Source: Deltaproteobacteria bacterium
GTDB lineage: Bacteria > Myxococcota_A > Polyangia > Polyangiales > Ga0077539
NCBI GenBank assembly: GCA_030694465.1
Contig: JAUXYJ010000102.1
Span: 1-64,000, forward strand
Length of the DNA: 64,000 nucleotides
Reading direction: 5' to 3'
Shown: one piece after another, positions 1 through 8,337 of the stretch
How positions within the stretch are numbered: position 1 is the first letter of the stretch
Layout of the letters: every line of letters begins with the position of its first letter
Program-made: the position numbers and the translations under genes
The notes under the pieces: model-generated
What the model saw: only the letters and a program-made list of their open reading frames with translations
Database searches by the model: none
What the model was told of the DNA's origin: nothing

Positions 1-219
1 GCCTCCCTTGGGCTGCACACGAAGCTCGATCGAGAGGCGCCCTTGGTCGATCCAGAGCGCGGTGCTCGACGCCTGCAGTTGCTCGCCTGCGCGGGTCGCG
101 GTGCTGCCCGTGGTGACGATGGCCTCGGTCGCAAAGCGGCCTGCTTCGAGCTGATTCATCGTGACCCACCACATTCTGCGGTCTCCCATCGACTGCGAGA
201 CAGAGCTTTGCACATACAC
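1..219 (-). CDS. Partial hypothetical protein cut by the left edge
   Basis: A minus-strand frame runs off the left edge without a stop. It reads like real protein (for example DGEIVYVQSSVSQSMGD and RRMWWVTMNQLEAGRFATE), with alternating hydrophobic residues suggesting beta strands. No family is recognised. The start is unresolved: GTG codons lie at 219 and 213 and an ATG at 189, but the protein-like reading (WIGHSLDGE) continues a little upstream with no usable start codon. The 5' side abuts the palindromic elements at 300-350 and the end of the dehydrogenase gene, so the two genes may be co-transcribed on the minus strand. Function cannot be assigned. Confidence 0.45.
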   Translation of the reverse strand, partial: MYVQSSVSQSMGDRRMWWVTMNQLEAGRFATEAIVTTGSTATRAGEQLQASSTALWIDQGRLSIELRVQPKGG

Positions 220-299
220 GATCTCGCCGTCGAGTGAGTGCCCGATCCATTGTGTGGTGCGATCTCGCTCAATCCGAGCACGTCTCTCGTGCCCCCCAC

Positions 300-315
300 C
301 CGGCGACGTCGCCGG
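300..315. repeat. Palindromic element family A, exact 16-base core
   Basis: Perfect 16-base palindrome CCGGCGACGTCGCCGG. It sits between the stop codon of the dehydrogenase gene (ending at 327) and the left-edge gene, 14 bases from a family B copy. The same core recurs exactly near 4.49, 47.44, 54.53 and 58.18 kb. As RNA it can fold into a 6-bp GC stem with loop ACGT. Confidence 0.8.
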
Positions 316-326
316 ATGGCCCTGTG

Positions 327-1217
327 TCAGCCCGCCACCGGTGGCTGGACGGGGGCGCTCTGGGTGATCCCGCGGAGGATCGCGCTGAGGTCCAGCGCCC
401 CGTCGCCCTGGGCCACGCGCCCGCTGAGCACGTCCACGATGGCATCAAGCGTCGGCAGCGAGAGACCGTGCTCACGCGCGGTCTGCCTGCACAATTGCTG
501 GTCTTTAAGAAAGAGCGCCATAGTAAAATCCGCGGGCTCAAACGCAGCGCTCACCATCCGCGGGCCCTTGGCCTCGAAGAGCGGCGAGCGAAAGCTCCCT
601 GCGCCAATGCTCTGCAAGAGGGCGTGCGGATCGAGCCCCAGGGTCTGGCCCAGCGTGAGCGCCGCCGCGAGCCCCGCGAGCATGTGCGCGCCCAGCACAT
701 TGAAGGCCAATTTGGTCGCTGCGCCGCTGCCCGAGGGGCCCGTGCGCACGAGCGTCCCAAAGCACGCGAGCAACGACTCTACCCTGAGAAATACCTCAGG
801 ATCTCCGCCCCCAAACAACACCAAGCGGCCCTCTTCGGCGGGCGCTCGTGTGCCCGAGACCGGGACATCGAGCACGTGCACACCGTGCGCTTGGGCCTGC
901 GTTTGCAAGCGCTCAATCGCGCGCACTCCGACCGTAGAGAGCTCCACCCAGACAGTACCCGGCGACATCGCCGCCAGGGCTCCGTCGGGTCCCTCGCTCA
1001 CGCACGCGAGGGCCTCTGCGTCAGCGAGCATCGAGAAGACGACGTCACAGCCACACGCTGCTTCGGCGGGCGAATTTGCAGCGAATGCACCAAGCTCAAC
1101 CAGCGCGTCGCCCTTGCTCGCGGTGCGGTTGTACACCGTGAGCGTGTGCTCGGGATTGAGCAGGCGGCGCGCCATCGGATCGCCCATGGTTCCGAGGCCG
1201 AGAAATGCGAGCTTCAT
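327..1217 (-). CDS. NAD(P)-binding beta-hydroxyacid dehydrogenase (3-hydroxyisobutyrate dehydrogenase family)
   Basis: 296-residue cytosolic oxidoreductase. The Rossmann motif GLGTMG is at residues 7-12, the family substrate-binding signature DVPVSGT at 117-123 and the catalytic-lysine motif GSGAATKLAFN at 163-173 with Lys169. These fit 3-hydroxyisobutyrate, tartronate semialdehyde or glyoxylate/succinic-semialdehyde reductases; the substrate cannot be told from sequence. The start chosen is the ATG opening MKLAFLGLG, because the in-frame extension upstream is Arg/Pro-rich and precedes the Rossmann strand. The last seven codons are a family B palindromic element, so the natural C-terminus seems to have been replaced or extended by it. 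Confidence 0.9.
   Translation of the reverse strand: MKLAFLGLGTMGDPMARRLLNPEHTLTVYNRTASKGDALVELGAFAANSPAEAACGCDVVFSMLADAEALACVSEGPDGALAAMSPGTVWVELSTVGVRAIERLQTQAQAHGVHVLDVPVSGTRAPAEEGRLVLFGGGDPEVFLRVESLLACFGTLVRTGPSGSGAATKLAFNVLGAHMLAGLAAALTLGQTLGLDPHALLQSIGAGSFRSPLFEAKGPRMVSAAFEPADFTMALFLKDQQLCRQTAREHGLSLPTLDAIVDVLSGRVAQGDGALDLSAILRGITQSAPVQPPVAG
330..350 (-). repeat. Palindromic element family B, at the 3' end of a gene
   Basis: Contains the perfect 12-base palindrome GCCACCGGTGGC (334-345) inside the longer shared sequence CCCGCCACCGGTGGCTGG plus GAC. It supplies the last codons of the dehydrogenase gene, read on the minus strand as VQPPVAG and stop. Other copies are at 4679, 8310 and 16152. 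Confidence 0.75.
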
Positions 1218-1307
1218 GGACGTGGGTGGCGTTGTAGGGCGCAGCGCCGACCGAAGACAACGCACCATTGCTACACAGCGCTGTATGCGCAGGCGATACG
1301 CAGGCGA

Positions 1308-4154
1308 TCAGCGCCCGCCAGGGGCCATGTCCATGACCATGCGCATGATCATCGCGCGACCCTCTGGCGGCTGACGCGCGATCTGTTGGCGAATACGCTC
1401 GCGTGAGCGCTCGGGCAAGCGCGACAAGAACGCTTCGAAGTCACGCTCAAGGTCCGCTGGATTGTTCGACCGCTGCGTGTTGGGTTGATACACGGGTGGA
1501 GGCTCTGGCGTCTGCCCCGCGCACTGCTGAGGGTTGGCACGCATGGGCGCGTACTGTGCCGCGCACCGAGGCTCGCAACGCTGTTGCAGTACGGGCTGCA
1601 AAAACTCAGGGCAATCGCAGCGACAGGTCACCAGTTGTCCCTGCGCCGCGAAGCCTCCGCCGCCGAGCGCGGCGCTGGTCAACATGTCACCGACCGCGCG
1701 CTGACCTGCGCGCTCTTGCGGGCTGTTGGGCTCAGGCGTCTGTGCTTGGCGCGCGTTGAACATCCACGCCTGGGGCAGGTCAAAGTCGGCCCCTGCGTAG
1801 GCGCCCAGGGTGCGGGCCATGTCGCGGTGGGTCCGCTGAAAGATCCAGCCTGAGCCGAGCAGTCCCGTGGCAAATGAGCCGCGGATCGTGCGGTAGGGCA
1901 CACGCGTCCGTGCACACGAGGTCTGCTGTGCGGGGTCTTGAAAGAGCTGCGCCTCGAAGGTCCCCGCGATCGCGGCGCCGTCGTTAAACGTGATGTTCAC
2001 GCTCGCCTGTGTCGGAAAAAACCTGTGATTGCAGCGATCATCGACCCGCAGCGCGCTCGGTCCTTCGGCGTTGTAGATCCGCCCTTGATAGAGAATCGAG
2101 GCCTCGACATTGTTGATCGCACCCACAAATCCAGGTCGAATCCTGGGCATCTTCAGCGAGAGCACGTTGTTGGGCGCGGTCGCTCCGCCGCCTGCGAGGT
2201 TGAGCATCGCTGCTGCGGACGTGGGCATCGTGAGCCCTTCCAGGGGCATATCGCTGATGTCCGGCACGCGCACAAGCATCGACCGAGGCACGGCTTGCCT
2301 GGGCTCGAGCCCAGCTGCACTTGTCACGTCGAGGGCAATGTCAATTTGTGAAGTAGGTTCACAATAGCGCTCCCAGCGGCGGTCACACGTGGTCGGGCCT
2401 GTCTCGTCGTGCAAGATCACGGTGGCGCCAGGGACCCAGTCGCCGCCCGTTGAAGGAGGCGCGATGATGCGGGCAGCGCGCGCGGGTTGAGCGCGATCTC
2501 TCGGTGAATTTGCCGCCGTTGTGCCGGCCATCGCAGAGAGCCCTTGGACTCTTCCTCCCGTGCGGGTGATCGTAACATCGAGGTCCAGCATCGAAGGGGC
2601 GCTCGTGTCTGCGAGGGAGTTTGAGAACACGATCGTGTGGCCCTCTTCGAGCGTCTGGGGCTGTACGTTGATGGACGCAGTGACGCTGCAAACGTGAGCA
2701 CCCGTCTGGTCGTCGACTTTGACGGCGCCTTGGATTCCGCGGCTCCCGATGGTGACGTCTCGGCACAGGCGCGCTCCGCTCTGGGATCGTTGGCTTTGCG
2801 CACGGCGCCGCACGTCGACGTCGAAGGTCGCGGCCATGGGCCGCCCCGCGTCGTCGAGCGCTCGCACACGGATGCACCGCGCGCTCAGCGGCTGGACCGA
2901 AGTAAACGACGCGGTGCCGACCGCGCTTGTGTCCTCTGGACGTGTGCTGAACTCGGCCGTCTCAGGGTTGCGGATACGGCGCTCGGCGCGACGTCCCAAG
3001 GGATAAAACGTGTAGAGCGTGCACCCATCCGACGGAAACATCTGCCGCAACCACAGGAGCTGGCTAAACAACGAGCCCTCCCCGTTGTTAGAGACCTGGC
3101 GATAGAACTCGGCGAAATCAGTGATGAATCGCGCGAACGCTTCGCCGATGCCTCGCGGGATTCGTCGCTGTGGTGTGTTGGTGTTCGCCGCTCTAAGCGC
3201 GTCGCTAAAATCTCGGACCCATTCCATCGACGCGGAGGGTCGGTCGAGTGAGCCGATGGCTGTCGCGACGCGAAACCACGGCTCCCATCCGATGGCCTTG
3301 CCCAGCCACATGTGAAACGAAGAGCTCTTGTAGCCATATTCGTTGCTTGTGACCGAGTGGCCCTCCTCAATGCGAACGGAGCGTGGCTGAGGCCATTGCT
3401 CAAAGGCCAACGACGTCTCGTAGGAGCGCACTCCCGCGATGTTCATTACGCTCCCACCTGGGTCGTAGCCGGGTCCGCGAACTTGGGGACTGGTCGAAAG
3501 AAACCGGATGAAATCTACGCGGCGACCCGCGAAGAGCTGACGATCAAAGGCCCAGATTTGACCGCTCGCGGTGCCCTCTGCGAGCCAGTGGGGCAGTCCC
3601 CTTGGCACAGCGCTAGTGCTTCCGGCACGGCCGCGCCAGAGCGTGTCGATGGTGTTGGGCGGCCTGACGGTTACCGTTCCAAGAAATGCTGCATGAAACA
3701 GCTCGTGGCACGTGGACTCGACGACCTGAGTAAACGGTACGGTGAAGATGTTGATCGGCGCCTCAAGCGCGTGGTGCTCTGCACGATGGTCACCAAATTG
3801 GCCCGCGCCAAAGCTGGCCACCACGCCACCTCCCCGAGGAGTGCCGTAGAGCCAGAAGGGGCTGGTCGCGTCACTGCGTCGCCAGAGCAACCAGTCAATT
3901 CCGCCGTAGAGCTCATCGATTTTGCCCGCGCACTCGTTCATGACAGCGAGAGGCAGGTCGATCATTGCCTGCGAAATTCCACGGCTCGGCGTGTAGAGCG
4001 AGGGGCGCTCTCCATCGTAGACAAACCGCGGCACACCGCGGCCACGCTCGCGCGCTTGTGCGTGCGCATCCGTGGTCGCGCTGAGCGCGCCAAGCCCCAC
4101 AACGACGCTAAGCGCGGACGCAGTCATGGCCCCGTATTTCTTGCGAACTAGCAT
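1308..4154 (-). CDS. Large secreted protein with HELFH metallopeptidase-like site
   Basis: 948 residues with an N-terminal signal peptide (basic MLVRKK, hydrophobic core, likely cleavage after AHA near residue 32). A zinc-peptidase-like HELFH lies at 150-154, followed by WLAEGTAS with Glu193, the arrangement of gluzincins (HExxH plus a downstream Glu). The middle is beta-rich and of unknown family. The C-terminal region is cysteine-rich (CRCDCPEF, QRCEPRCAAQY) and ends in a basic helical tail. Expected location is periplasmic or extracellular. No propeptide or known peptidase family is recognised, so catalysis is inference from the motif. A second in-frame ATG at residue 10 is a possible start. 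Confidence 0.75.
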   Translation of the reverse strand: MLVRKKYGAMTASALSVVVGLGALSATTDAHAQARERGRGVPRFVYDGERPSLYTPSRGISQAMIDLPLAVMNECAGKIDELYGGIDWLLWRRSDATSPFWLYGTPRGGGVVASFGAGQFGDHRAEHHALEAPINIFTVPFTQVVESTCHELFHAAFLGTVTVRPPNTIDTLWRGRAGSTSAVPRGLPHWLAEGTASGQIWAFDRQLFAGRRVDFIRFLSTSPQVRGPGYDPGGSVMNIAGVRSYETSLAFEQWPQPRSVRIEEGHSVTSNEYGYKSSSFHMWLGKAIGWEPWFRVATAIGSLDRPSASMEWVRDFSDALRAANTNTPQRRIPRGIGEAFARFITDFAEFYRQVSNNGEGSLFSQLLWLRQMFPSDGCTLYTFYPLGRRAERRIRNPETAEFSTRPEDTSAVGTASFTSVQPLSARCIRVRALDDAGRPMAATFDVDVRRRAQSQRSQSGARLCRDVTIGSRGIQGAVKVDDQTGAHVCSVTASINVQPQTLEEGHTIVFSNSLADTSAPSMLDLDVTITRTGGRVQGLSAMAGTTAANSPRDRAQPARAARIIAPPSTGGDWVPGATVILHDETGPTTCDRRWERYCEPTSQIDIALDVTSAAGLEPRQAVPRSMLVRVPDISDMPLEGLTMPTSAAAMLNLAGGGATAPNNVLSLKMPRIRPGFVGAINNVEASILYQGRIYNAEGPSALRVDDRCNHRFFPTQASVNITFNDGAAIAGTFEAQLFQDPAQQTSCARTRVPYRTIRGSFATGLLGSGWIFQRTHRDMARTLGAYAGADFDLPQAWMFNARQAQTPEPNSPQERAGQRAVGDMLTSAALGGGGFAAQGQLVTCRCDCPEFLQPVLQQRCEPRCAAQYAPMRANPQQCAGQTPEPPPVYQPNTQRSNNPADLERDFEAFLSRLPERSRERIRQQIARQPPEGRAMIMRMVMDMAPGGR

Positions 4155-4213
4155 GCGGACTAGGCTACGCCAGGGGCGTCATTTGGGCGTCAACCGAGAG
4201 TAAGCGTCCGCGC

Positions 4214-6277
4214 TCAGCGACGTCGCCGGCGCGCCGCGCGGCGAGTCCCGCCCTCGGCAACGTCCACCAAAAACTCAGCGAGGTTCTCGGTGAGAGACTT
4301 CTTCGTGGGCAGCGCGCGCGTGCTGCGCGCACCCGACGGAGCCTCGTCCAGCGTGCGCTCGGCAGTCGCAGGGACCGACGCGGGGGCTGCGTCGTCTGCG
4401 TTGTCTTCGTCGTCTTCGAACTCGCGTGCGTCGGACTCGCTCGTGCTGGACGCCGTGGCCGCAGGGACCTCGGCCAAGAGCACACCCGGCGACGTCGCCG
4501 GGGCAGTCACTTTGGCTGATTTTGCAGGCGTTTCGATCACCAAGGGGGCCGGTACTGTGGACACCACTGCGACGGGCGCTGCGGGCTCTTCGCCCTCGGC
4601 GGGCAGCTCGGGGACCTCGCTCACGGCGGTCACCAGGGCCGTCGCAAAGCGCTCCTCGAGCTCGCTCTTGCGAGGCTCGTCAGCCACCGGTGGCGGGCCC
4701 GACGCGATGGACGGGATGGATGCGATGGATGCGGGAAGCGCGTCTGAAGTGTCAGTCTGCGACGCCGTGGCGATGGGAGTCTCAGCCGAGAGGCTCGCGC
4801 TCGCGGCGGCCGCGCGGGCCACACGCGAGGTCTTCTTTGCGAGCCCGCGCTTGCGCGCACGACGACGCGCTTCGCTTGCGATAAGCCCGGCAAACGCGAG
4901 GGCGACCACCACCAAGCCGCCCGCTCCGATCGCGCGGCGACGGTAGCGCGAGCGGAGGACCTCGACCTGCGCGACCGCGTCGAACTGCGCGCGTGCGCGG
5001 GCATGCGTGGGGTCTGCGGTGAGGGCTGCGCGGTACAGCTCTGGGTCTGCGACCCCGTGCGAGAGCGCGCGCTCTGCGTCGAGGTACAAGATCGCGCCGC
5101 GGAGCGCGTTTGCACGAGCGCCCTCGGGGTCAATCCTCAGGGCGGTGCGATAGAGCACAGCGGCCCGTGCGACGTCCGTGCGCTCGAGCGAGCGGGCGAA
5201 GCGCTCAAGGTGCTCGACCATCTCACCGCGGCGCTCAAAGAGCGGATGCCGTGACAAAACCCACTCGAACTTGCTGAGCATCTCGTCGTTGCGACCCGCG
5301 CGCGCGGCCGCGAGCCCTTGGTCCATCGCCGCTGCGACCTCTTCGGTCTTGCGTCGATCGTTGGCGCTGTAGAGCTCACGCGCGACGCGCTCCCAGCCCC
5401 ACAAGGGGTTAGGGTCTTCGCCGACAAAGTTCTCGTACGAGCTTCGCAGGACGTTGATCGCGTCGCGGCCAAACTGTGCGATCGCCCAGCGCGCGGCCTC
5501 GCGCACTTGCACGCGGTCGCTGTTCACAAAGCTGCCCACCACGGCCATCGCGTCTTGTTGCCGCACAGAGCCATACGCGCGGATGACCTCGGCCAAGAGC
5601 GCGTTGTCGCGGGTCTGCACGCTCTCACCGGGGGTTACCCTGCGAATTCCCTCGCGCATTTGCCGGATGTACAACCGCATGTCATCGGTCGGGCGTCGGA
5701 TCTCGATCAGCGCGGGGACCGTGTACTCTTTGAGCTGGTTGCGCGCGATGCGGATCGTCGCGAGCCGAAAAATGCGGTTATGCGCCAAGCCAAACGCGAC
5801 CAATGCGCGGCCGCTGTCCGCGGTCTTGATGGCACCCAGGGCACGCGCCAGCGCGATGCGCTCGGTAGCCAAATCGATGTCTTGCGTGCGCGATGGGTAC
5901 GCGATGAGCGCGGTGAGCAGGTCAAAGTCGGCGTTCTCGCGGCCACCGGTGACGCTGCGGATCGCGCGCACCATCGCGGCGTGAACGTTGAAGTGCGAGA
6001 CTCCCAGCGGTGCCAACAATCGCTGACGAATCGCAGGCACATCCGAAGGCTCAAGGTGCTCAAGTGCCTCGGCCGCTTGCGTCCGGACGTCGGCGGACTC
6101 GGTGCGCAGGCGCGCCAAGTGGGTCTCGATGCCGTCGCGCTCTTGCTCTTCTTGCGGAGCCGCCTGCGTGGGGCTTGCAGGTGCCGTCTGCGCGTACGAG
6201 CGCGCGGGCGTCAGCGTGGTGCCCGCGAGCACCACGAGCGCAGAGACAAACACAGGAGCGAGACGATGACGAGCCAC
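4214..6277 (-). CDS. Membrane-anchored HEAT/TPR-like protein with disordered tail
   Basis: 687 residues, GTG start. Signal peptide about 1-29, then helical HEAT-like repeats (about 50-280), TPR-like helices (about 310-435), one transmembrane segment (449-467) followed by a strongly basic stretch (RRRARKRG), and a long Ala/Ser/Glu/Pro-rich tail ending in a run of arginines. The topology suggests a periplasmic repeat domain and a cytoplasmic disordered tail. No enzymatic motif is seen. The tail holds one family B element (read GPPPVADE) and one family A element (read PATSPG), both in frame. It may be a scaffold protein, but no function is assigned. Confidence 0.75.
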   Translation of the reverse strand: MARHRLAPVFVSALVVLAGTTLTPARSYAQTAPASPTQAAPQEEQERDGIETHLARLRTESADVRTQAAEALEHLEPSDVPAIRQRLLAPLGVSHFNVHAAMVRAIRSVTGGRENADFDLLTALIAYPSRTQDIDLATERIALARALGAIKTADSGRALVAFGLAHNRIFRLATIRIARNQLKEYTVPALIEIRRPTDDMRLYIRQMREGIRRVTPGESVQTRDNALLAEVIRAYGSVRQQDAMAVVGSFVNSDRVQVREAARWAIAQFGRDAINVLRSSYENFVGEDPNPLWGWERVARELYSANDRRKTEEVAAAMDQGLAAARAGRNDEMLSKFEWVLSRHPLFERRGEMVEHLERFARSLERTDVARAAVLYRTALRIDPEGARANALRGAILYLDAERALSHGVADPELYRAALTADPTHARARAQFDAVAQVEVLRSRYRRRAIGAGGLVVVALAFAGLIASEARRRARKRGLAKKTSRVARAAAASASLSAETPIATASQTDTSDALPASIASIPSIASGPPPVADEPRKSELEERFATALVTAVSEVPELPAEGEEPAAPVAVVSTVPAPLVIETPAKSAKVTAPATSPGVLLAEVPAATASSTSESDAREFEDDEDNADDAAPASVPATAERTLDEAPSGARSTRALPTKKSLTENLAEFLVDVAEGGTRRAARRRRR
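4485..4502. repeat. Palindromic element family A inside a coding region
   Basis: Eighteen-base perfect palindrome containing the exact family core, in frame within the disordered tail of the HEAT/TPR membrane protein, where the minus strand reads PATSPG. This is a different reading frame of the element from the copy at 54531. Confidence 0.8.
4679..4698 (-). repeat. Palindromic element family B inside a coding region
   Basis: Core GCCACCGGTGGC at 4683-4694 with the family flanks; one G of the flanking CTGGAC is missing. In frame in the same protein tail, read PPPVAD on the minus strand. Confidence 0.7.
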
Positions 6278-6311
6278 GAGGAGAGTGAGCGCTTTCTCTT
6301 TTAACCAGGAA

Positions 6312-6590
6312 TTATTCGAGGATTCTGAAATCGATGAAGTCGCCCTGGTAGCCCCGCCAGCGAGTCTCGACGCGCTCTACGCGCGCTGCGCTGGGGCCAC
6401 GACCGGCCCACCCCAAGAGCTCACGGAGCTTGTCTTCTTCGCCCTCGGCGACAAACTCAACGGACTGATCCGCGAGGTTCTTGGTCCATCCGGTCAGGCC
6501 CAATCGACGCGCCTCGCGCTGAAGCGAAGCGCGAAAGAACACTCCTTGAACCCTCCCTCGAACGATTCCTTGTAGTTGCTTGGTCGCCAT
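6312..6590 (-). CDS. acyP: Acylphosphatase
   Basis: 92 residues, the usual size for the family. It hydrolyses the carboxyl-phosphate bond of acylphosphates in the cytosol. The signature GRVQGVFFR lies at residues 12-20 with the phosphate-binding Arg20, and GWTKNLADQSVE follows with the catalytic Asn38. The start chosen is MATKQLQG, which places the first beta strand correctly; a longer in-frame reading upstream is not protein-like. The gene stands alone, with 194 bases of apparently non-coding sequence upstream. Confidence 0.93.
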   Translation of the reverse strand: MATKQLQGIVRGRVQGVFFRASLQREARRLGLTGWTKNLADQSVEFVAEGEEDKLRELLGWAGRGPSAARVERVETRWRGYQGDFIDFRILE

Positions 6591-6784
6591 AGAAGCTCTG
6601 CGTGATGTCATAGGGGTCTCTGGGTCGCACACCGTGTGTGCATGCTGCCTAAGCTGACAGTCTCGTGGGCATCGTAGTCGACGATCCAACACAACGGGGG
6701 ATCGAAGCGCAGGGACGCACCGCGCACACCGGGCCGATAGCACCAGGGCACGAATGCACGCAAATTCTCGGCTCCACCGAGCGG

Positions 6785-7963
6785 TCACCCCCGCAAGACT
6801 TCGGCCGGATCAATCATCGCGGCGCGCCACGCAGGCACCAACGACGCCACCAGCCACGGACCGATCACTACGAGCGTAATCGCCACCGTGCTCGCTCCTT
6901 GGCCCGAGGGCGCGAGCTGCATCTGCGGCGCGAGGCTCGTCCAGCCGAGCATCACATCGCGCAGCCCCGGCGCACCAAGCACGTACACATACCCATGCGC
7001 CGCCAGGGTCGCGAGCACCATCGCCGCGACCGCGATCAGGGCGCTCTCGATCATGCGCAGATAGATCAACGCGCGCGTGGACCAGCCCAGTGATTTGAGC
7101 ACCGCGACCTCGCGGCGATCGTCCGGCCCTAGGCTCGTCAACCGGTCCCACGCGAGCAACAAGAGCGCCAGAAGCGCAGGGACGAGCGCGAGCCCCACCA
7201 AGCCTCCGCGCCCCGAAAACGTGAGCTCATAAGCCCGCGCGAGCTCTTCGCGGGCTGCGATGCGCAGGGTCGGCCAGCGGGCCTGCACATGGGCCGCCAC
7301 GGTGCCTCGCTCGGCCTCGTTGGGCACGTGCACCGCGAGGTCGGTGACCTCGTCGGGGGCCATATGCAACAGCGCGCGCGCGTCGTGTGGGTCCATCAAG
7401 AGCAGGTCCGCGCTCAGCAACGACGACTCGGGTGTGCACCTCGCGGCCACACGAAACGTGCGCCCTCCGAGGTCAAGCTCATCGCCAGCGCGCGAGCCAA
7501 AGGTGCGCGCGACGGACTCACCGAGCACCACCCAGCCCCGCGCGCCCGGGTCCGTCGGAAGGCGCCCATCGAGCACGGGCCCCGCGTGACGCGCGAGCTC
7601 TGGCGCGGTCGCGCCAACGACCACCGCGGTCGCTCGGATGCTGTCGATCTCGAGGTAGCCCCAGACGCGAGGGCGCACGCCGCCGACTCCCGCGATCGCT
7701 TGGATCTCGCTCACCTGCGCGGTGGTCATCGTGGCCGGTCGCCCAGCGTGAAGCCTCGAGATCGTGAGGTCAGGCAGCGTCTTTGCGGCACGCATCGCGA
7801 CGCCACGGAGCGCATCGGTCACAGCAAATACACTCGCAAACGCAAACGCCAAGAGCGACAGCCCAAGCACAAGCGTGATGGCCCGTGAGCGATGCCGCGC
7901 GAGCGATCCCAGCGCGTAGTGGGTCAGCCCGAGCGCGGACATGGGCGCGACCAACGCAAGCAT
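6785..7963 (-). CDS. FtsX/MacB-like ABC transporter permease
   Basis: 392 residues with the standard topology of FtsX-domain permeases: one N-terminal membrane helix (about 28-49), a large periplasmic domain, then three helices toward the C-terminus (about 255-275, 308-330 and 355-375). It ends in IDPAEVLRG, a typical FtsX-family terminus. Such proteins pair with a LolD/MacB-type ATPase in lipoprotein release or efflux, but no ATPase gene is adjacent here. The start codon directly follows the stop of the upstream small gene, so the two are an operon. Confidence 0.85.
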   Translation of the reverse strand: MLALVAPMSALGLTHYALGSLARHRSRAITLVLGLSLLAFAFASVFAVTDALRGVAMRAAKTLPDLTISRLHAGRPATMTTAQVSEIQAIAGVGGVRPRVWGYLEIDSIRATAVVVGATAPELARHAGPVLDGRLPTDPGARGWVVLGESVARTFGSRAGDELDLGGRTFRVAARCTPESSLLSADLLLMDPHDARALLHMAPDEVTDLAVHVPNEAERGTVAAHVQARWPTLRIAAREELARAYELTFSGRGGLVGLALVPALLALLLLAWDRLTSLGPDDRREVAVLKSLGWSTRALIYLRMIESALIAVAAMVLATLAAHGYVYVLGAPGLRDVMLGWTSLAPQMQLAPSGQGASTVAITLVVIGPWLVASLVPAWRAAMIDPAEVLRG

Positions 7964-8263
7964 CTAGCGAGCCCTCGCCACGCGAAACCTGTGCAAACGC
8001 GTCGGCCGAATGATCGCACCACCGGGGTCGATGTCCGGCACAGACGGCCCGTCATGCCCGTACGCACGGGGCTCACTTCGCAGCGGGTGTCTGAGCCAGC
8101 GCGCGCCGCCATAGAGCGCGAGCTCGCAGCCCGCGATGCGCGCAAAGCCCTGCAATCGACCGCTCGCTTGCACAGCGACCTGCGTGCGACGATGCGCATC
8201 CCACGAGACCATCGCGAGGAGGGCCACCGCGGTTCCGAGCGAAATCATGCGCGAACGCCACAC
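7964..8263 (-). CDS. Small membrane-anchored protein preceding the permease
   Basis: 99 residues from a GTG start (or 94 from the ATG at 8248). One N-terminal hydrophobic helix (MISLGTAVALLAMV) is followed by a short basic periplasmic-type domain. Its stop codon abuts the start codon of the FtsX-like permease, so translation is probably coupled. No family recognised; an accessory subunit of the permease is a guess from context only. Confidence 0.6.
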   Translation of the reverse strand: MWRSRMISLGTAVALLAMVSWDAHRRTQVAVQASGRLQGFARIAGCELALYGGARWLRHPLRSEPRAYGHDGPSVPDIDPGGAIIRPTRLHRFRVARAR

Positions 8264-8309
8264 AGGGTGGAGAGCCTAGCGCGATTCGCCCACGCACACG
8301 AGCCACAGT

Positions 8310-8329
8310 GTCCAGCCACCGGTGGCGGG
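8310..8329 (-). repeat. Palindromic element family B, intergenic
   Basis: Carries the perfect core GCCACCGGTGGC with full family flanks on the minus strand. It starts just after the stop codon of the 8338-9048 gene, as the copy at 330-350 sits at a gene end. Confidence 0.75.
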
Positions 8330-8337
8330 AGCAGCGC

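Noticed and set aside
956..973. CCCGGCGACATCGCCGCC, near match to family A inside the dehydrogenase
   Set aside because: The encoded stretch (AAMSPGTVW) aligns with a conserved family segment, so a chance match is more likely than an inserted element.
234..1406. Two long plus-strand frames across the dehydrogenase gene
   Set aside because: Arg/Ala/Ser-rich translations without domains; the minus strand holds a complete dehydrogenase with all family motifs.
4217..4230. GCGACGTCGCCGGC near the 3' end of the HEAT/TPR gene
   Set aside because: Only the inner part of family A matches and it lies in an Arg-codon-rich tail; counted as chance.
5318..6304. A 328-residue plus-strand frame antisense to the HEAT/TPR gene
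   Set aside because: His/Arg-rich antisense shadow with no start signal or domain.
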